Source of the DNA: Balanoglossus misakiensis
Lineage: Eukaryota > Hemichordata
Assembly (NCBI GenBank): GCA_040954595.2
Contig: CM082587.2
Coordinates: 10,230,001 to 10,294,000, forward strand
Direction: 5' to 3'
Length of the DNA: 64,000 nt
Part shown: one piece after another, positions 11,635-21,959 of the stretch
How positions within the stretch are numbered: the first letter of the stretch is position 1
How the letters are laid out: each line of letters begins with the position of its first letter
The notes under the pieces: generated by a model
Database searches by the model: none
What the model saw: the letters and a program-made list of their open reading frames with translations, nothing else
Told to the model about the DNA's origin: nothing
Program-made: the position numbers and the translations under genes

Positions 11635-13404
11635 CTAAGTAAGACTTCCAGTGGGTACTGTATGTACGCTTTGTATTGGTGGCAAATGCACTGGATCTGT
11701 ATCTGGCAACTTCCAAGTCAAGCTGTGCTTCCAGCTGCTGGACTTCTGAATCTGTGGGATAAGTGCTAGCAAAGCCATTCTAGACATATGAGCAGGTAAT
11801 GAATTGTAGGTATAGATAGGGTGATAAACACCCCCTGGATCAAACAGTGAATGCAAACGTAACAGCTGACCCGGCTCATGTAGTCTAGAAATCGCATCTG
11901 GAATATTGTTCAGTTTGCCAGGAACATACACTGCTTGCACAGAGAAATTGAAAACAGCAGATAACCAAAACAGTGAACGCAGGCTATCCATAATTACAGC
12001 ATGTTTTGAAATTCCTTTGTTTATTATATGCATGGCTGTAATATTGTCTGTATGAAGTATCACCTTGTGATTAGCCCAGAATGGGGCCCACCTGAGAGCA
12101 GCTAATAAGAGAACCAAAGTCTCCTTGTAATTAATATGCAAATTAGCAGCTTTTGGCCACTCACACCATGGAAAATAGAGCCAGTCATTTTTAAACCAAG
12201 CACCAGCAGCTTTACCAGATGCATCTGTGTGGACATCAGTAATAGGTGCACGATTTAAAAACCTGACACTACCATTAAACTGTGGTAAGAAAGCAATCCA
12301 CCAGTCTAAATCTGCAAAAAAGTCATTACACAATAATATTTTGTGTGTGGGTTTGTTAAGCTTGCCTATGCAATCTATTATTCTCCGGAGGAAAGTTCTA
12401 CCTCCATAAATAACTTGACAGGCCCAATTTAGCTTCCCAGCAAGGGACTGCAGCTGGCGGCGTGATGCACGTTTTTTGTTGCGAAACGAGAGCAGCAGGC
12501 GGAAGAATTCATGCAATTTAGCAGGCGGCAAAGACAGTGTAAGATTCACACTGTCAATAAGGACTCCCAGAAAAACCAAACGTTGGGTAGGGCCCTCCAC
12601 TTTGTGCCATGCAATGGCAAAACCCAATTTGCGGAGAAGTTTGATGAGGATATTCAATGCTTTTTGACATTCCTCATATGTGTCAGCAACAATTAAGAAA
12701 TCATCTAAGTATACTACAACACTATCTATACCTTGACGAGCAAGCATTCTGCGGACAGCTTGAGTTATGCGGTGGAAAATCATGGGAGCTCTTTTTGCTC
12801 CAAAAGGTAACCTTGTATCATACATATATGTCGGCCTGTTAGAGTCAGAGAAAGCCCATTTAAGACCAGTAAACTTGTAATTTGACGGGTGGATGCGCAC
12901 CGACCTATATGCAGACTTGAGGTCCACCTTGGCCATGAAAGAGCCGGGTTTAATAAGATTGATGGCCTCTTGTAAGGTTTGATACGAGAAAGAGGGTGCA
13001 TCAGCAAAATCATTGATAGCTGACCCTGGGGGACGACTACAATCGTGTATGAGGCGAACACCATTAGACTGTGGCTTAGGTATTGCTCCTATAGCACTAA
13101 CAATGTGAGGCTTAGTAGGGGTAACAACATAACGCCCTTCCCTAATTTCATCTATAATTTGGCATTCCACTGTACAACAATTCCCTTCATCAGTGGCAGA
13201 GCGATAATTATCCACCTCCACACTAGACCCAACAGAATTACAATCCAAAATATGAAAGCCATTGTTTATACCATCAAGGAGAAAATCCTTGTCGGGGTCA
13301 TCAGGGGCAATCTCAGAGACCCAAGCACCGTAATTTAAACTATGGGGGTTGGGTGGAGGGGGAGGCAGGCAGTCTAGTTTTTTTATTCGCTTGCTACTTT
13401 TCCT
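11635..13404 (-). CDS. Reverse transcriptase / RNase H of the DIRS-like element
   Basis: The frame is open from 13404 (no stop) to 11635; the first ATG is at 13248, giving 537 residues. Counting from that ATG, the RT palm shows D109 (AKVDLKSAYRSV), the LPFGAKRAP motif at about 147-155 and the catalytic YLDD at 180-183. RNase H follows at about 335-450 with THTDASGKAAGAW, NYKETLVLL, LHTDNITAMHII and IPDAISRL carrying its acidic residues. The enzyme would copy element RNA into DNA. The frame overlaps the gag stop by 22 bases in the -1 frame, so expression by -1 frameshifting is possible, but no convincing slippery site lies before the gag stop. No integrase or tyrosine recombinase follows. The frame is uninterrupted, which suggests a young copy. 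Confidence 0.9.
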   Translation of the reverse strand, partial: RKSSKRIKKLDCLPPPPPNPHSLNYGAWVSEIAPDDPDKDFLLDGINNGFHILDCNSVGSSVEVDNYRSATDEGNCCTVECQIIDEIREGRYVVTPTKPHIVSAIGAIPKPQSNGVRLIHDCSRPPGSAINDFADAPSFSYQTLQEAINLIKPGSFMAKVDLKSAYRSVRIHPSNYKFTGLKWAFSDSNRPTYMYDTRLPFGAKRAPMIFHRITQAVRRMLARQGIDSVVVYLDDFLIVADTYEECQKALNILIKLLRKLGFAIAWHKVEGPTQRLVFLGVLIDSVNLTLSLPPAKLHEFFRLLLSFRNKKRASRRQLQSLAGKLNWACQVIYGGRTFLRRIIDCIGKLNKPTHKILLCNDFFADLDWWIAFLPQFNGSVRFLNRAPITDVHTDASGKAAGAWFKNDWLYFPWCEWPKAANLHINYKETLVLLLAALRWAPFWANHKVILHTDNITAMHIINKGISKHAVIMDSLRSLFWLSAVFNFSVQAVYVPGKLNNIPDAISRLHEPGQLLRLHSLFDPGGVYHPIYTYNSLPAHMSRMALLALIPQIQKSSSWKHSLTWKLPDTDPVHLPPIQSVHTVPTGSLT

Positions 13405-14840
13405 TCATCATTTGGATGAGATGACTTTGGGTGCTGTTTGCGACACTCCAAACAGATGTGGGCATATGTACATCTATTACCAAACGTACAATTACCTTTG
13501 TTGAAACCAATGCATATTGGCCTACCTGTGTTTGCATCTAATGGTGCAGGCAAAACACCCTTTCCCTCGTTAATATTCCCACTAGGGCCAGGGGCACCCT
13601 TACTAGCTACTTTGTTTGCTATAAATTTCTCCCTCAAGTGTACCGATGACAAATGTTGGGACTCCGTACCCCAAGGGAAATGATAGGCTGCCTGCAACAT
13701 CCGATACTCCCTGTCATAAACTAGGACAGACGCCCACTCATATCTATCAGCCAACTGTGATACTTTCACAGTGTACGCTAGGTATTGTTTGATTTGAATA
13801 ATATCAAACGAATGATTATGAATCAGTTCATATAAGATGCGCGCGTTCGCCGCTGTCCATTGTTGTGGTGTGACAGAGTTCAGCTTAGGTTTGGCGGGAC
13901 CGGATTCCAATATCAGCTTACTGCCGCTATCGCCGACCGACAGGACCTGTTGTTCCACTTTCGTTGCGAAGGAACCGGGGACAAAGTCAACAATATCCAA
14001 GTGTTTCTGACCTTTAGTCTTGGGTTTTAGGTAAACCAGTGGGTCTAAATCCATACGATCAGGTGTAGCGCATTTAGGCGGCACGTCCGCGTCGGAATTA
14101 GCAGCCGCTGGTTCTGGAGCCAACGCTTTCAGCAAGGTGTCCAGGTTGAAGCTTGCAGGAGGCCGTTCTTCGATTTTCAATGTAGATACGGGAGGAGCAC
14201 TGTGGTCAGAAGAGCTCACGTCTTTACGACAGTCCGCGCCACTGGAGAAACTTGACACATTCTCTGCAACAGTCGGGGCCGCCATCTTGGAAGTCATGTT
14301 TTTGGCGGGACTGGCTTGACCCTGGCCGGGTCCCATCAGCGCAATTATTGCCGCTTCTAACTGTCTGAGCTGGCCCAATGGACTGATTTTCATACTAAAC
14401 ACGTCTTCAGGCTTGATCAGCTTGACAGCATCCAGTGTAACGAAGCCGTGCATACCAAGAACCGACAGTGTGTCCAAAGAAATACCGTATTTTTCTGCCC
14501 ACAGTTGCATCTCCAAACATGGTGTCATGGATGATAACAGGCTTGCTGTGTCGACGGTATGGTCTACATAACCAGTCGTAGCAGAGTCGACGCTGGGTTT
14601 ATCCATCACTACCACTACGTCTGTCGGTGACAGATAGTTCAACCGAAACGTAACTGTAAAAACAGACTTAACAGCGTACGCTAAATATTGCTTGAAAGGC
14701 AAATCGCTATGACAATGTGAAGCAGCGTGTACAAGCTGTGCCGCCTGTAAAAGTACTGAGCCAAGAGGCGGACAGTGGCCTTCCCTGATTGGCTGAAAGT
14801 TGGTCATGTGAGGGTCTCGGAGCTTGCGTGATTTAAACAC
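13383..14840 (-). CDS. Gag-like protein with SAM-like domain and CCCH zinc finger
   Basis: 485 codons from the first ATG at 14840; the first ~49 residues are read from terminal segment A. The ATG at 14606 (residue 79, GTG ATG G context) is an attractive alternative start. A SAM-like helical segment spans about 105-165 (LWAEKYGIS, LGMHGFVTLD, IKPEDVFSM, PLGQLRQLEAAI). The C-terminus has a CCCH finger from about residue 443 (C-x7-C-x5-C-x3-H) followed at once by C-x2-C-x4-H-x4-H, the paired fingers common in DIRS/Ngaro Gag proteins. It would bind the element RNA and form particles. The segment KQYLAY.VK occurs twice (near residue 50 and near 330), hinting at a short internal duplication. Confidence 0.75.
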   Translation of the reverse strand: MFKSRKLRDPHMTNFQPIREGHCPPLGSVLLQAAQLVHAASHCHSDLPFKQYLAYAVKSVFTVTFRLNYLSPTDVVVVMDKPSVDSATTGYVDHTVDTASLLSSMTPCLEMQLWAEKYGISLDTLSVLGMHGFVTLDAVKLIKPEDVFSMKISPLGQLRQLEAAIIALMGPGQGQASPAKNMTSKMAAPTVAENVSSFSSGADCRKDVSSSDHSAPPVSTLKIEERPPASFNLDTLLKALAPEPAAANSDADVPPKCATPDRMDLDPLVYLKPKTKGQKHLDIVDFVPGSFATKVEQQVLSVGDSGSKLILESGPAKPKLNSVTPQQWTAANARILYELIHNHSFDIIQIKQYLAYTVKVSQLADRYEWASVLVYDREYRMLQAAYHFPWGTESQHLSSVHLREKFIANKVASKGAPGPSGNINEGKGVLPAPLDANTGRPICIGFNKGNCTFGNRCTYAHICLECRKQHPKSSHPNDEGKVASE

Positions 14841-14858
14841 CGCTCAAAGAGCTAGTAC

Positions 14859-15500
14859 ATAAAAAAGAGTGTACCTTGTTGAAAATGAACAACACAAGTT
14901 TCATTGCAACCTACCGTCTGCAATGGCTGGGATTTCGGAAAGCCTCTCTTTATACACAACCATGGGTCAACAGCCAGCAAGTTCACCAATATATACACAC
15001 AGCACAAATCAAGGTCACCACAAATATCACCATGACCTTGGAGAGAAAATTTAAATAAAAGCATAAAATCAGAGATCAAACGCACAGATGTAGTTCAAAG
15101 ATTTGCTGCTGTGGTGCAGCAGGTACATGTACAATGAAGGGAAATTGAAATCTGTACTGTACAGCAATTGCATTCCTGTAAGTTTATTGTCTAGAATCCA
15201 GACTCCTGTGAATTTTTTTAGGTCCCATTGGTTTATACCATGGGGCCTTATGGGATCGGTTGCGTCTGTATGTACGTATGTATGTATGGATGGATGGATG
15301 TATGTCTGTATGTCCGTCCACATCAAAAACTTGAAAGCGCTGCGTGTATCACCTTGATATTTGGTTTGCTGATGCAGGCTGGGCTGTAGATGGGAGTTTG
15401 TTCAAATGAATTTGTCATTGCCAAAAATATGCAAATTAGCTGGAAAAATGTGAATTTGGTCAAAACTCAGTAACTCAAGAACTACTGGTCAGATTGCTTT
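14859..15500. repeat. Interspersed repeat, copy 1
   Basis: From ACATAAAAAAGAGTGTACC to about 15215 this is nearly identical to 16409-16760. Further on, 15200-15480 (TATGCAAATTAGCTGGAAAA, a GTATGTATG/GATG microsatellite and CCCATTGGTTTATACCATGG) is matched in inverse orientation at 25040-25330. It contains short frames of 60-85 codons that recur with the repeat and show no protein family features. Confidence 0.8.
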
Positions 15501-15653
15501 ACAAAGTGGTGTGTATTTACTTTATTGAGTTGTTTTAATTAGGCAGGAACCCCATCCTGTTATATTGATATACACAGTAAATTCCTGAATGATTACATAA
15601 CTGGCTAAGTTTTAAAGAGGCCAGCTGTTCTATTTAGTATATGTACAGTACAT

Positions 15654-16237
15654 TAGTCTCGGTTACCCAGAGCCCTCTGCTTCTTCCGTTGGGCACTCCA
15701 GAAAGAGGGTCTGGGATCACTGCACGTTAAATTTTCCGCGAACCGGAAGCGTCTTTTAGTAATCGAGCGATGCACCCTGGATCCAATAACAAATCGTAGG
15801 GAATAGAGGAATGAATCGTGTTGTCGTTGTTTATGATGATAAAAACATTTTTAAAAAATTAATGTGTCATTTCCTGCTACCGTAAACGTGGAAAACACGG
15901 CCTAGGTCGCCCAACGTCACTCGTAGACGTTGGCCGACCTAGGTCATGTTTTCCACGAGTGACGTCGGGCGACCTAGGCCGTGTTTTCCACGTTTACGGT
16001 AGCAGGAAATGACACATTAATTTTTTAAAAATGTTTTTATCATCATAAACAACGACAACACGATTCATTCCTCTATTCCCTACGATTTGTTATTGGATCC
16101 AGGGTGCATCGCTCGATTACTAAAAGACGCTTCCGGTTCGCGGAAAATTTAACGTGCAGTGATCCCAGACTCTCTTTCTCGCACAGCGCCCTCTAGAGAC
16201 GAGAGAAAGAGTAAGAGAGTCTGGGTAACCGAGACTA
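15654..16237. mobile_element. 584-bp foldback element with a perfect 10-bp TSD
   Basis: Starts TAGTCTCGGTTACCCAGA and ends TCTGGGTAACCGAGACTA. The two halves are inverted complements over most of their length (arms of roughly 230 bases or more around a core near 15905-15965 with nested CCTAGGTCG palindromes). It is flanked by TACAGTACAT at 15644-15653 and 16238-16247. The uninterrupted target TACAGTACATATGCC is at about 5809-5823. A 9-10-bp TSD with long inverted arms fits a MULE-like non-autonomous element. Confidence 0.93.
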
Positions 16238-16765
16238 TACAGTACATATGCCATTGGCAGCTTATGGGTCAGTCAGTGTTTGCCCATTGATCTCTCTCTA
16301 TGTGTGTGTCTGTCTGTCTGTATGTATATGGCCATGTACTCCGGTGTAGACTTTTTCTTGTGTAATCACTCAATGGGACCACCGTGTCCTTGACGCGATT
16401 TTTATCACATAAAAAAGAGTGTACCTTGTTGAAAATGAACAACAAAAGTTTCACTGCAACCTACCGTCTGCAATGGCTGGGATTTCGGAAAGCCTCTCTT
16501 TATACACAACCATGGGTCAACAGCCAGCAAGTTCACCAATATATACACACAGCACAAATCAAGGTCACCACAAATATCACCATGACCTTGGAGAGAAAAT
16601 TTAAATAAAAGCATAAAATCAGAGATCAAACGCACAGATGTAGTTCAAAGATTTGCTGCTGTGGTGCAGCAGGTACATGTACAATGAAGGGAAATTGAAA
16701 TATGTACTGTACGCTAATTGCATTCCTGTAAGTTTATTGTCTAGAATCCAGACTCCTGCGTTTTT
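16238..16765. repeat. Interspersed repeats continuing after the foldback element
   Basis: 16238-16405 is the second half of the repeat at 5810-5975, including TGGCCATGTACTCCGGTGTA and TCCTTGACGCGATTTTT. 16409-16760 is the second copy of 14857-15215. Two repeat families therefore abut at about 16406. Confidence 0.8.
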
Positions 16766-17073
16766 TATGCTATGCTCCACACAGGGTTTAGCAATTTGGT
16801 CTCCATCTTTGAAATTTTGCTACCTATTTGCTTGTCAAAGGACTCCAGCCATGGCAACTTAAGGTCACTGATATTGAGCAACACCCCTGCTCATTAATTC
16901 AGTCAATCAGTAGTAGATCAGGTTGTTTATATTGACTTCTACATGTAAGATGTCATGTTCATGATCACATTTTAAGCATTGACCTACGCTGGCCCGGTTA
17001 GAGTCCTTTAACTTGCAAATAGCAACATTTCAAAAATAGAAACCAAATTACTAGACCCTGTGTGGGGAGCATA
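16766..17073. mobile_element. ~310-bp MITE with long imperfect terminal inverted repeats
   Basis: Left TATGCTCCACACAGGGTTTA...AATTTGGTCTCC and right ...AAATTACTAGACCCTGTGTGG GGAGCATA are inverted over about 80 bases, extending to the AAAGGACTC / GAGTCCTTT pair. No target duplication could be fixed. Confidence 0.7.
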
Positions 17074-17780
17074 AAGAAAAACATGGTAGCTAGGGGTTAC
17101 AGCCTACTGGGGATGATTTTCAAGTTCTGTAGTGTGCATCTTTTCTGCACATGACAAATTGTCATTCGAATCAATCTCAATCTCCGGCATCTATGGCTTC
17201 AAAGACCAACACACCTTAACCTATTCAGTTCGATGATATTTTACTGCAAATGAATAGTAAACACATCAGAATTTCAACCAACAGTTGTTCAAAATTCTCG
17301 GAGTTGAAAGTAGGCCTACAGCTACAGTTCTCCAAAAATCAAGACCTTAATTGCATGCAACGACCCTGGACAGAACAACTCTAAATTTAATGTTCTATGC
17401 TTTATGTACCAAATATTGTGTGTAAGAAAATGGATAACTCAAAATGCTCGGGAAACATCATGATTTCCTGCCTGCCCTCAGGCTGGTGCTCTCTGCTTGG
17501 GCATCATCAACATTATGGTCAGAGATCACCACCCCTCCTGTGCAGGCTAAACATCATGATATTGTCATTGCCCTTGCTATAAAACATGTGTTATTATTTA
17601 ACTATTTGCTGGCCATATAGGCCTCAGCAAAAAACTCACCACTGTTCTGCAAATACATTTCCTATGTAGATACTACGCGTGTGGTTGTTGTCAGGATTTG
17701 ATGGACACAATCTATTTCACGGATTTGGTGGACACAATCTATTTCACCTTGTATCGTTGAACTGGGTCTGGTGGAAGAGA
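17074..17780. other. No gene seen
   Basis: A+T-rich sequence with frames of at most about 60 codons and a short direct repeat GGACACAATCTATTTCAC (17702-17745). Nothing else recognised. Confidence 0.5.
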
Positions 17781-18090
17781 AAAATTGCTGATTTTATTGA
17801 CGTCCAAATGTCACTACATTTTGATGTTTGTAGCAGTATACATTGATGTCTTCGCTGGTGAAACAGTTACAATTACTCCGTGTCTGGTCCCCCAAAACTG
17901 TCGGTTTCCTCCACAATACTGAAGAATGTATACCTGTCTTTAACTTCACATTAAAATCATGAGCCTACTAAGGGACTTGACTGGACTTGACTGGTCGGTT
18001 CTTCAGCCAGGGGGGGGGGGGGGTTGTGGTGGATTATAGGGGAGGGCTCACCCTGTTTTGGAATTGGGTGATGGGAGGGGGGGGGGCTCA
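17780..18090. repeat. Left member of an inverted repeat pair with 25480-25775
   Basis: ATGAGCCTACTAAGGGAC, GGTTTCCTCCACAATACTGA and ACAGTTACAATTACTC reappear complemented and in reverse order at 25500-25700. The shared sequence ends in the G-run repeat on both sides. The pair brackets about 7.4 kb. Confidence 0.85.
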
Positions 18091-18440
18091 CCTTGTTTTG
18101 GAAATGTTGAATGAGGGACTAAACATTGCTTTTGAGTCCACAAAAATACAGTTTCGAGCTCTTAAATTAGAAAATTATCTAATGTGGGAGGGGACACCCA
18201 CCCCCTGATTCTTTACCAGGCAGTACAGAGCAGGGTACTTGTCCCCCCCCCCCCCTACATGTGTTGAGTTTGAGGGGCAAAGGTAAAATTTGCCCTCCCC
18301 AACATTGTTGAGTTGATTTGCTTTTGAGTTCATTAAAATTCAGCTTTGAGCTCTGAATTTTACAAACAAATCACAAAATCGCTGGGGGGGGGGGGGATAA
18401 TTACAGTTTGTGAAAGTTGACATGGGAGGGGGTGTCACTC
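18091..18440. repeat. G-run repeat family
   Basis: Contains TGCTTTTGAGTTCATTAAAA, GGGGACACCCACCCCC and poly-G tracts, the same family as 6300-7085. Confidence 0.75.
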
Positions 18441-20730
18441 ACTTTTGATATCCACAAAATAGAATCAATCCCCCCATGCTGAAGAAACTGACCAGTCCCT
18501 AATGAGGTAATGATTGATTCGAACACAGCAACTTGAAACATAGGAGCTCTGCGTACAGTACGCATAGCTATAAGCGATCGCACATTACAAACCGGAAGTA
18601 TCGATATCCGTTTTGCTTTGTAAACGCGTTTTTCGAATCATACGCGGAGGCAGAGCAAACAATTCTCACCTGAACGCAAACTGATGCCACTCCCACGAAC
18701 AACAATGTGTAGAACATAAGGTTTCACGACAGGTAACCATGGTTACGTTAGACCAAAATAAGCGACAGTCACCATGTTCCCATTCCCATGATTCGATTCG
18801 GTCGCATGAGGGCGCACTGTGCGCCAAGCGCAGGAAGACCACAAGCGTCGAACAAATTGTGCTTTTGTTTTTATGTACCAATTTCTGTCTTACGTCCTGT
18901 ACATTTTCCGAAAGTTACGCATATGGCTAGATTTGCTTCATGTGTTTAGATTTTTAAGTCATTTCTCGTATTCAGCAACTAGAAAACTAAGTGTAAGCCA
19001 TGATTTGTTATCAAGTAAATAGTGTTCTGTTTTGTTTTGCTTTTTTAGCGTGTTATGTTGTCCATGTGTCCAATGGTTCATTGACCAGGTGAACCTCACT
19101 TTTATTCCTTTGTTCAACACACCGCGTATCCAGGTGTTAATTAATTATGTATTTTAGTCGTATAAAAAACGTACATTGCCACGTTGCCTCGCCGTTATTT
19201 GTAAAAGGTTACTATGCCACGTGTTGTCTCCGGCCACATTGACCAGTTTCCATCCGACCTCGTGCTTACTACCTTACATGTCGTCCCGTCACCATCATCA
19301 AGGATTCTTGTCGTATGTTCCAGTGGTCTTTCAAGAAAGTAGTGTTCTTGGAGCATTGAAGTTCCGTGAGTACATCACATGTGAACCCGGCGCCCTGGAT
19401 CCGGTCTTTGGGTATTCTGTGTGGACTAATCTAGACTTTCGAGAACTTGAATTTGCCCTTATTTATGGATCCCCGATTACGCCACCCTCGAGCTGGAAAT
19501 TTCATGGAGTTTTTCTTCTTCTAACTCGTCAGGACAATATTGTGAGGTAATACGTGACTGTTCCTTGAAAACTTTAACGCTAGCTATAGAATTATTGCAT
19601 GCAAATCCCAGTACTATTAATTGTCAGTCTATTATCTTTTGGTGGAATGTTGTATTTGCTGTTGGTCGTTTAATTGGTCACCGTTAGACAAAAGAATCTT
19701 TCAATGGTTGTACTTATTCATTTTATATTTTTCGAGTTATTTAAATAAGATTATTTAATGAATAATTTGTGTGTATGTGATTTGATTGACCGTTATTCTG
19801 TCCAAATAGTTTCTTAACAAGCTTAGCGTCTGTGAACGTGTACAAGTCATGGGATCGCGTAACCCAAACCATCAGCTCAGGCCGAATTTGTAACTCAACT
19901 CGGTACCGAAACTCTCGCTCCGAGCTAGCTGTGGTACGCAGCTGTACCGTTGGGGTTCGGCAACAAATCCGACAACCCAGCGATAACTGTCGGCTAGCTT
20001 CCACAAAGCCGCGTGCTTGTCCGAGTGGAAGGACCATCAACATTTTACTAATGGGTGGGTCAGGTATGAAGTCAGAACGAGAACGAATTTCACCTTTACA
20101 CATTCCAAAACAGCTCTGTGAAACATCATAATCTGTTGTATATAGATAATATTCCATGGTTTTCATTTCACTGTCAAGTAATTACTCTATACGGATGTCC
20201 CAACATAGTTATTAAGTTTGGGCATAGTCACAGTATCCAACAAAATGGGCTTGTTTCTACGCGAAGAGCGAACACTCTAAGCTTTGTCCGATGACTGACT
20301 TTATTCCACAACTGCACAAGTTTATTGTGGGAAACATGGAAGTGAAATTGAGTGGACGCTCGTTTTGTCGTGGAAAACCACTGCTCGATGATACGTTTTA
20401 TCAGAAACGAAATGATGTCACTTGTCGCATAATAGGGGCCTGTGTATTTCCAAGTCCAACTGACTGTATGGAAACAGTTCCAGAAAAGTTTTATCAACAT
20501 TCATTGTAACCACCTGTGCATGTAATCGGCGGTCCTTGGACGTGTACTGTATCTTTCCTTGGAGTGTTCTGTGTCAGTAAAATTAATGCATGGTAACGGA
20601 AAAAAATGACACGCACAATTTGCCGAGTTTTCTTCATATTAGGCTACAAAGTTTGAGTTTTAAATTTCTTCAAGCATAATGTCTGCATAAGCATCAACAA
20701 TGTTGCAAATATTGTTACATGCCCATTATA
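18441..20730. other. Mostly unassigned; one possible exon
   Basis: Apart from the possible exon listed at 19324-19546, frames here are short and unrecognised. The block 19830-20130 is open on both strands (99 codons +, 141 codons -) and relatively G+C-rich, but neither translation shows a known motif; it could be an exon or a promoter-proximal region. Confidence 0.4.
19324..19546 (+). CDS. Possible exon, unknown product
   Basis: An open frame is bounded by TGTTCCAG on the left and TGTGAG|GTAATA on the right, with coding-like composition (FREYITCEPGALDPVFGY, VWTNLDFRELEFALIY). No family recognised and no compatible neighbour exon found, so this could be a retroelement remnant or a chance frame. 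Confidence 0.25.
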
Positions 20731-20734
20731 TCAA

Positions 20735-20794
20735 CCACAGGTCGCGCTGCGCAGTTGAGAGCACAAGCGCTCTCAACTAGCGCGCGACCTGTGG
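20735..20794. mobile_element. 60-bp hairpin, probable small MITE
   Basis: CCACAGGTCGCGC...GAGAGC is followed by a short loop and GCTCTC...GCGCGACCTGTGG, nearly perfect arms of 28 bases. Strongly G+C-rich in an A+T-rich setting. Confidence 0.65.
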
Positions 20795-21359
20795 AATCAG
20801 CTTGATAAAATCAGGTGTCTCATTTAATTTAGACGCGCGTTGCCACTGTAGTGAATTTTCGGTGTTATTCAAATCTTGCCGAACTGATAATTCTTTCTTT
20901 TGTTATTATAATCCCAACCAGGACGTGTTGCGTTGAACTGATTATTTTGTCTAATTAAAGGCTAGAGTGCATGCGCAGTGGGTTTATTCTGGATTTTTCT
21001 GGATGCTAATTATCATACTCGCATGCGCAGATGCCACTCTGTCCGTTAGTGGCATTTGAATTCGCAGACGGTATCATTTCTTTGTCTTTCAGTTTGGATA
21101 CATGTACGGCGGCTGATCTCTGGTAAAACTGCGCGGTGGAAATGGTAAAATGGAGTGGTCGGCATTGGTCCCGGAGTGTAACGCTGCGAATATGGTGACA
21201 TTGTTCTGTGTTTTGTTGATTGTATGCGCTGTGCTGTATCGTCTTGTCACTGTTTTTCTTTGCAACCGGCGCGCCATGTAAACATTGTGCACAAACAAAC
21301 AAGGGTACTTTGAGAAATACAAATGTTTGCATGGGTATAATATTTTGGTTTCAAAGGTG

Positions 21360-21815
21360 TGATGAGTAATGTACTGTAAAATCGAGGGTTATGCCACGTG
21401 GTAAAGTGTTAACAAAGGGTATATAAATGACAAGTGTGTGGTTAAATGGTTTTATGGTATAGTGAAACAAATGTGTACAAAAGGGTAATTATATCACGTG
21501 GTTACATATAATTCTGTACAGAGGGTTAATATGACTATAGTGATAAAAAGGTGTAACGGCCGGGTTATGCCACGTGGTAAAGTGTGAACAAAGGGTATAT
21601 AAATATGACTGGTGTTTGGATTTATGGTCTAGTGAAAACAATGAATAAAGGGAAATTAATTAAATTATGCCACGTGGTTACATTAATTCTGTACAGAGGG
21701 TTAATAATAATGACTTGTTGTGTTATGGGTTTAAAGTGTAGTGACAAAAAAGGTGTAACCGGTAATGCCACATGGTCAAATTAAATGTGTACAGGTTGTA
21801 AAGGGTAATGCAGAC
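21360..21815. repeat. Degenerate tandem repeat with GCCACGTGGT boxes
   Basis: The modules TTATGCCACGTGGTAAAGTG, AACAAAGGGTATATAAAT, TCTGTACAGAGGGTTAAT and TAGTGA.AAA cycle about every 180-190 bases with diverged half-units. The CACGTG core (E-box palindrome) occurs five times and a sixth is altered to CACATG. No coding potential. Confidence 0.75.
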
Positions 21816-21959
21816 AAAGGTGTGTAATGTAGTTGTAAAACAATTGTGAAATGATTATATAAATGTATGTTTAACATGTTCTTTTTTCTTTTATAGAAAT
21901 TATTTTCGCTATGCGCTCGTGTGATTCGTCCGTGGATTTTTTCGCAACTTTCCCCGAGA

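Larger units (their letters stand above)
10742..14858 (-). mobile_element. DIRS/Ngaro-like retrotransposon lacking a visible tyrosine recombinase ORF
   Basis: Read on the - strand the order is: terminal segment A (14858 to about 14693), gag (to 13383), RT/RNase H (to 11635), terminal segment B (about 11580-11484), then two tandem 371-bp units (11483-11113 and 11112-10742) that each contain A, a middle piece and B. This A1-ORFs-B1-A2-B2 layout matches the split direct repeats of Ngaro-type elements in the DIRS order. The flanks show no target duplication, as expected for recombinase-mediated integration. The usual third ORF, the tyrosine recombinase, is missing: only about 55 bases separate the RT stop from segment B. 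The two extra 371-bp units look like internally deleted copies. Confidence 0.8.

Noticed and set aside
13383-13404. Programmed -1 frameshift between gag and RT using the A-run near 13385
   Set aside because: The A-run AAAAAAAC lies after the gag stop in the reading direction, so it cannot serve as a slippery site before termination; the 22-base overlap alone is not sufficient.
19741-20166. 141-codon minus-strand frame and its 99-codon plus-strand partner
   Set aside because: No motif, no splice partners, and both strands are open over the same bases; not annotated as a gene.
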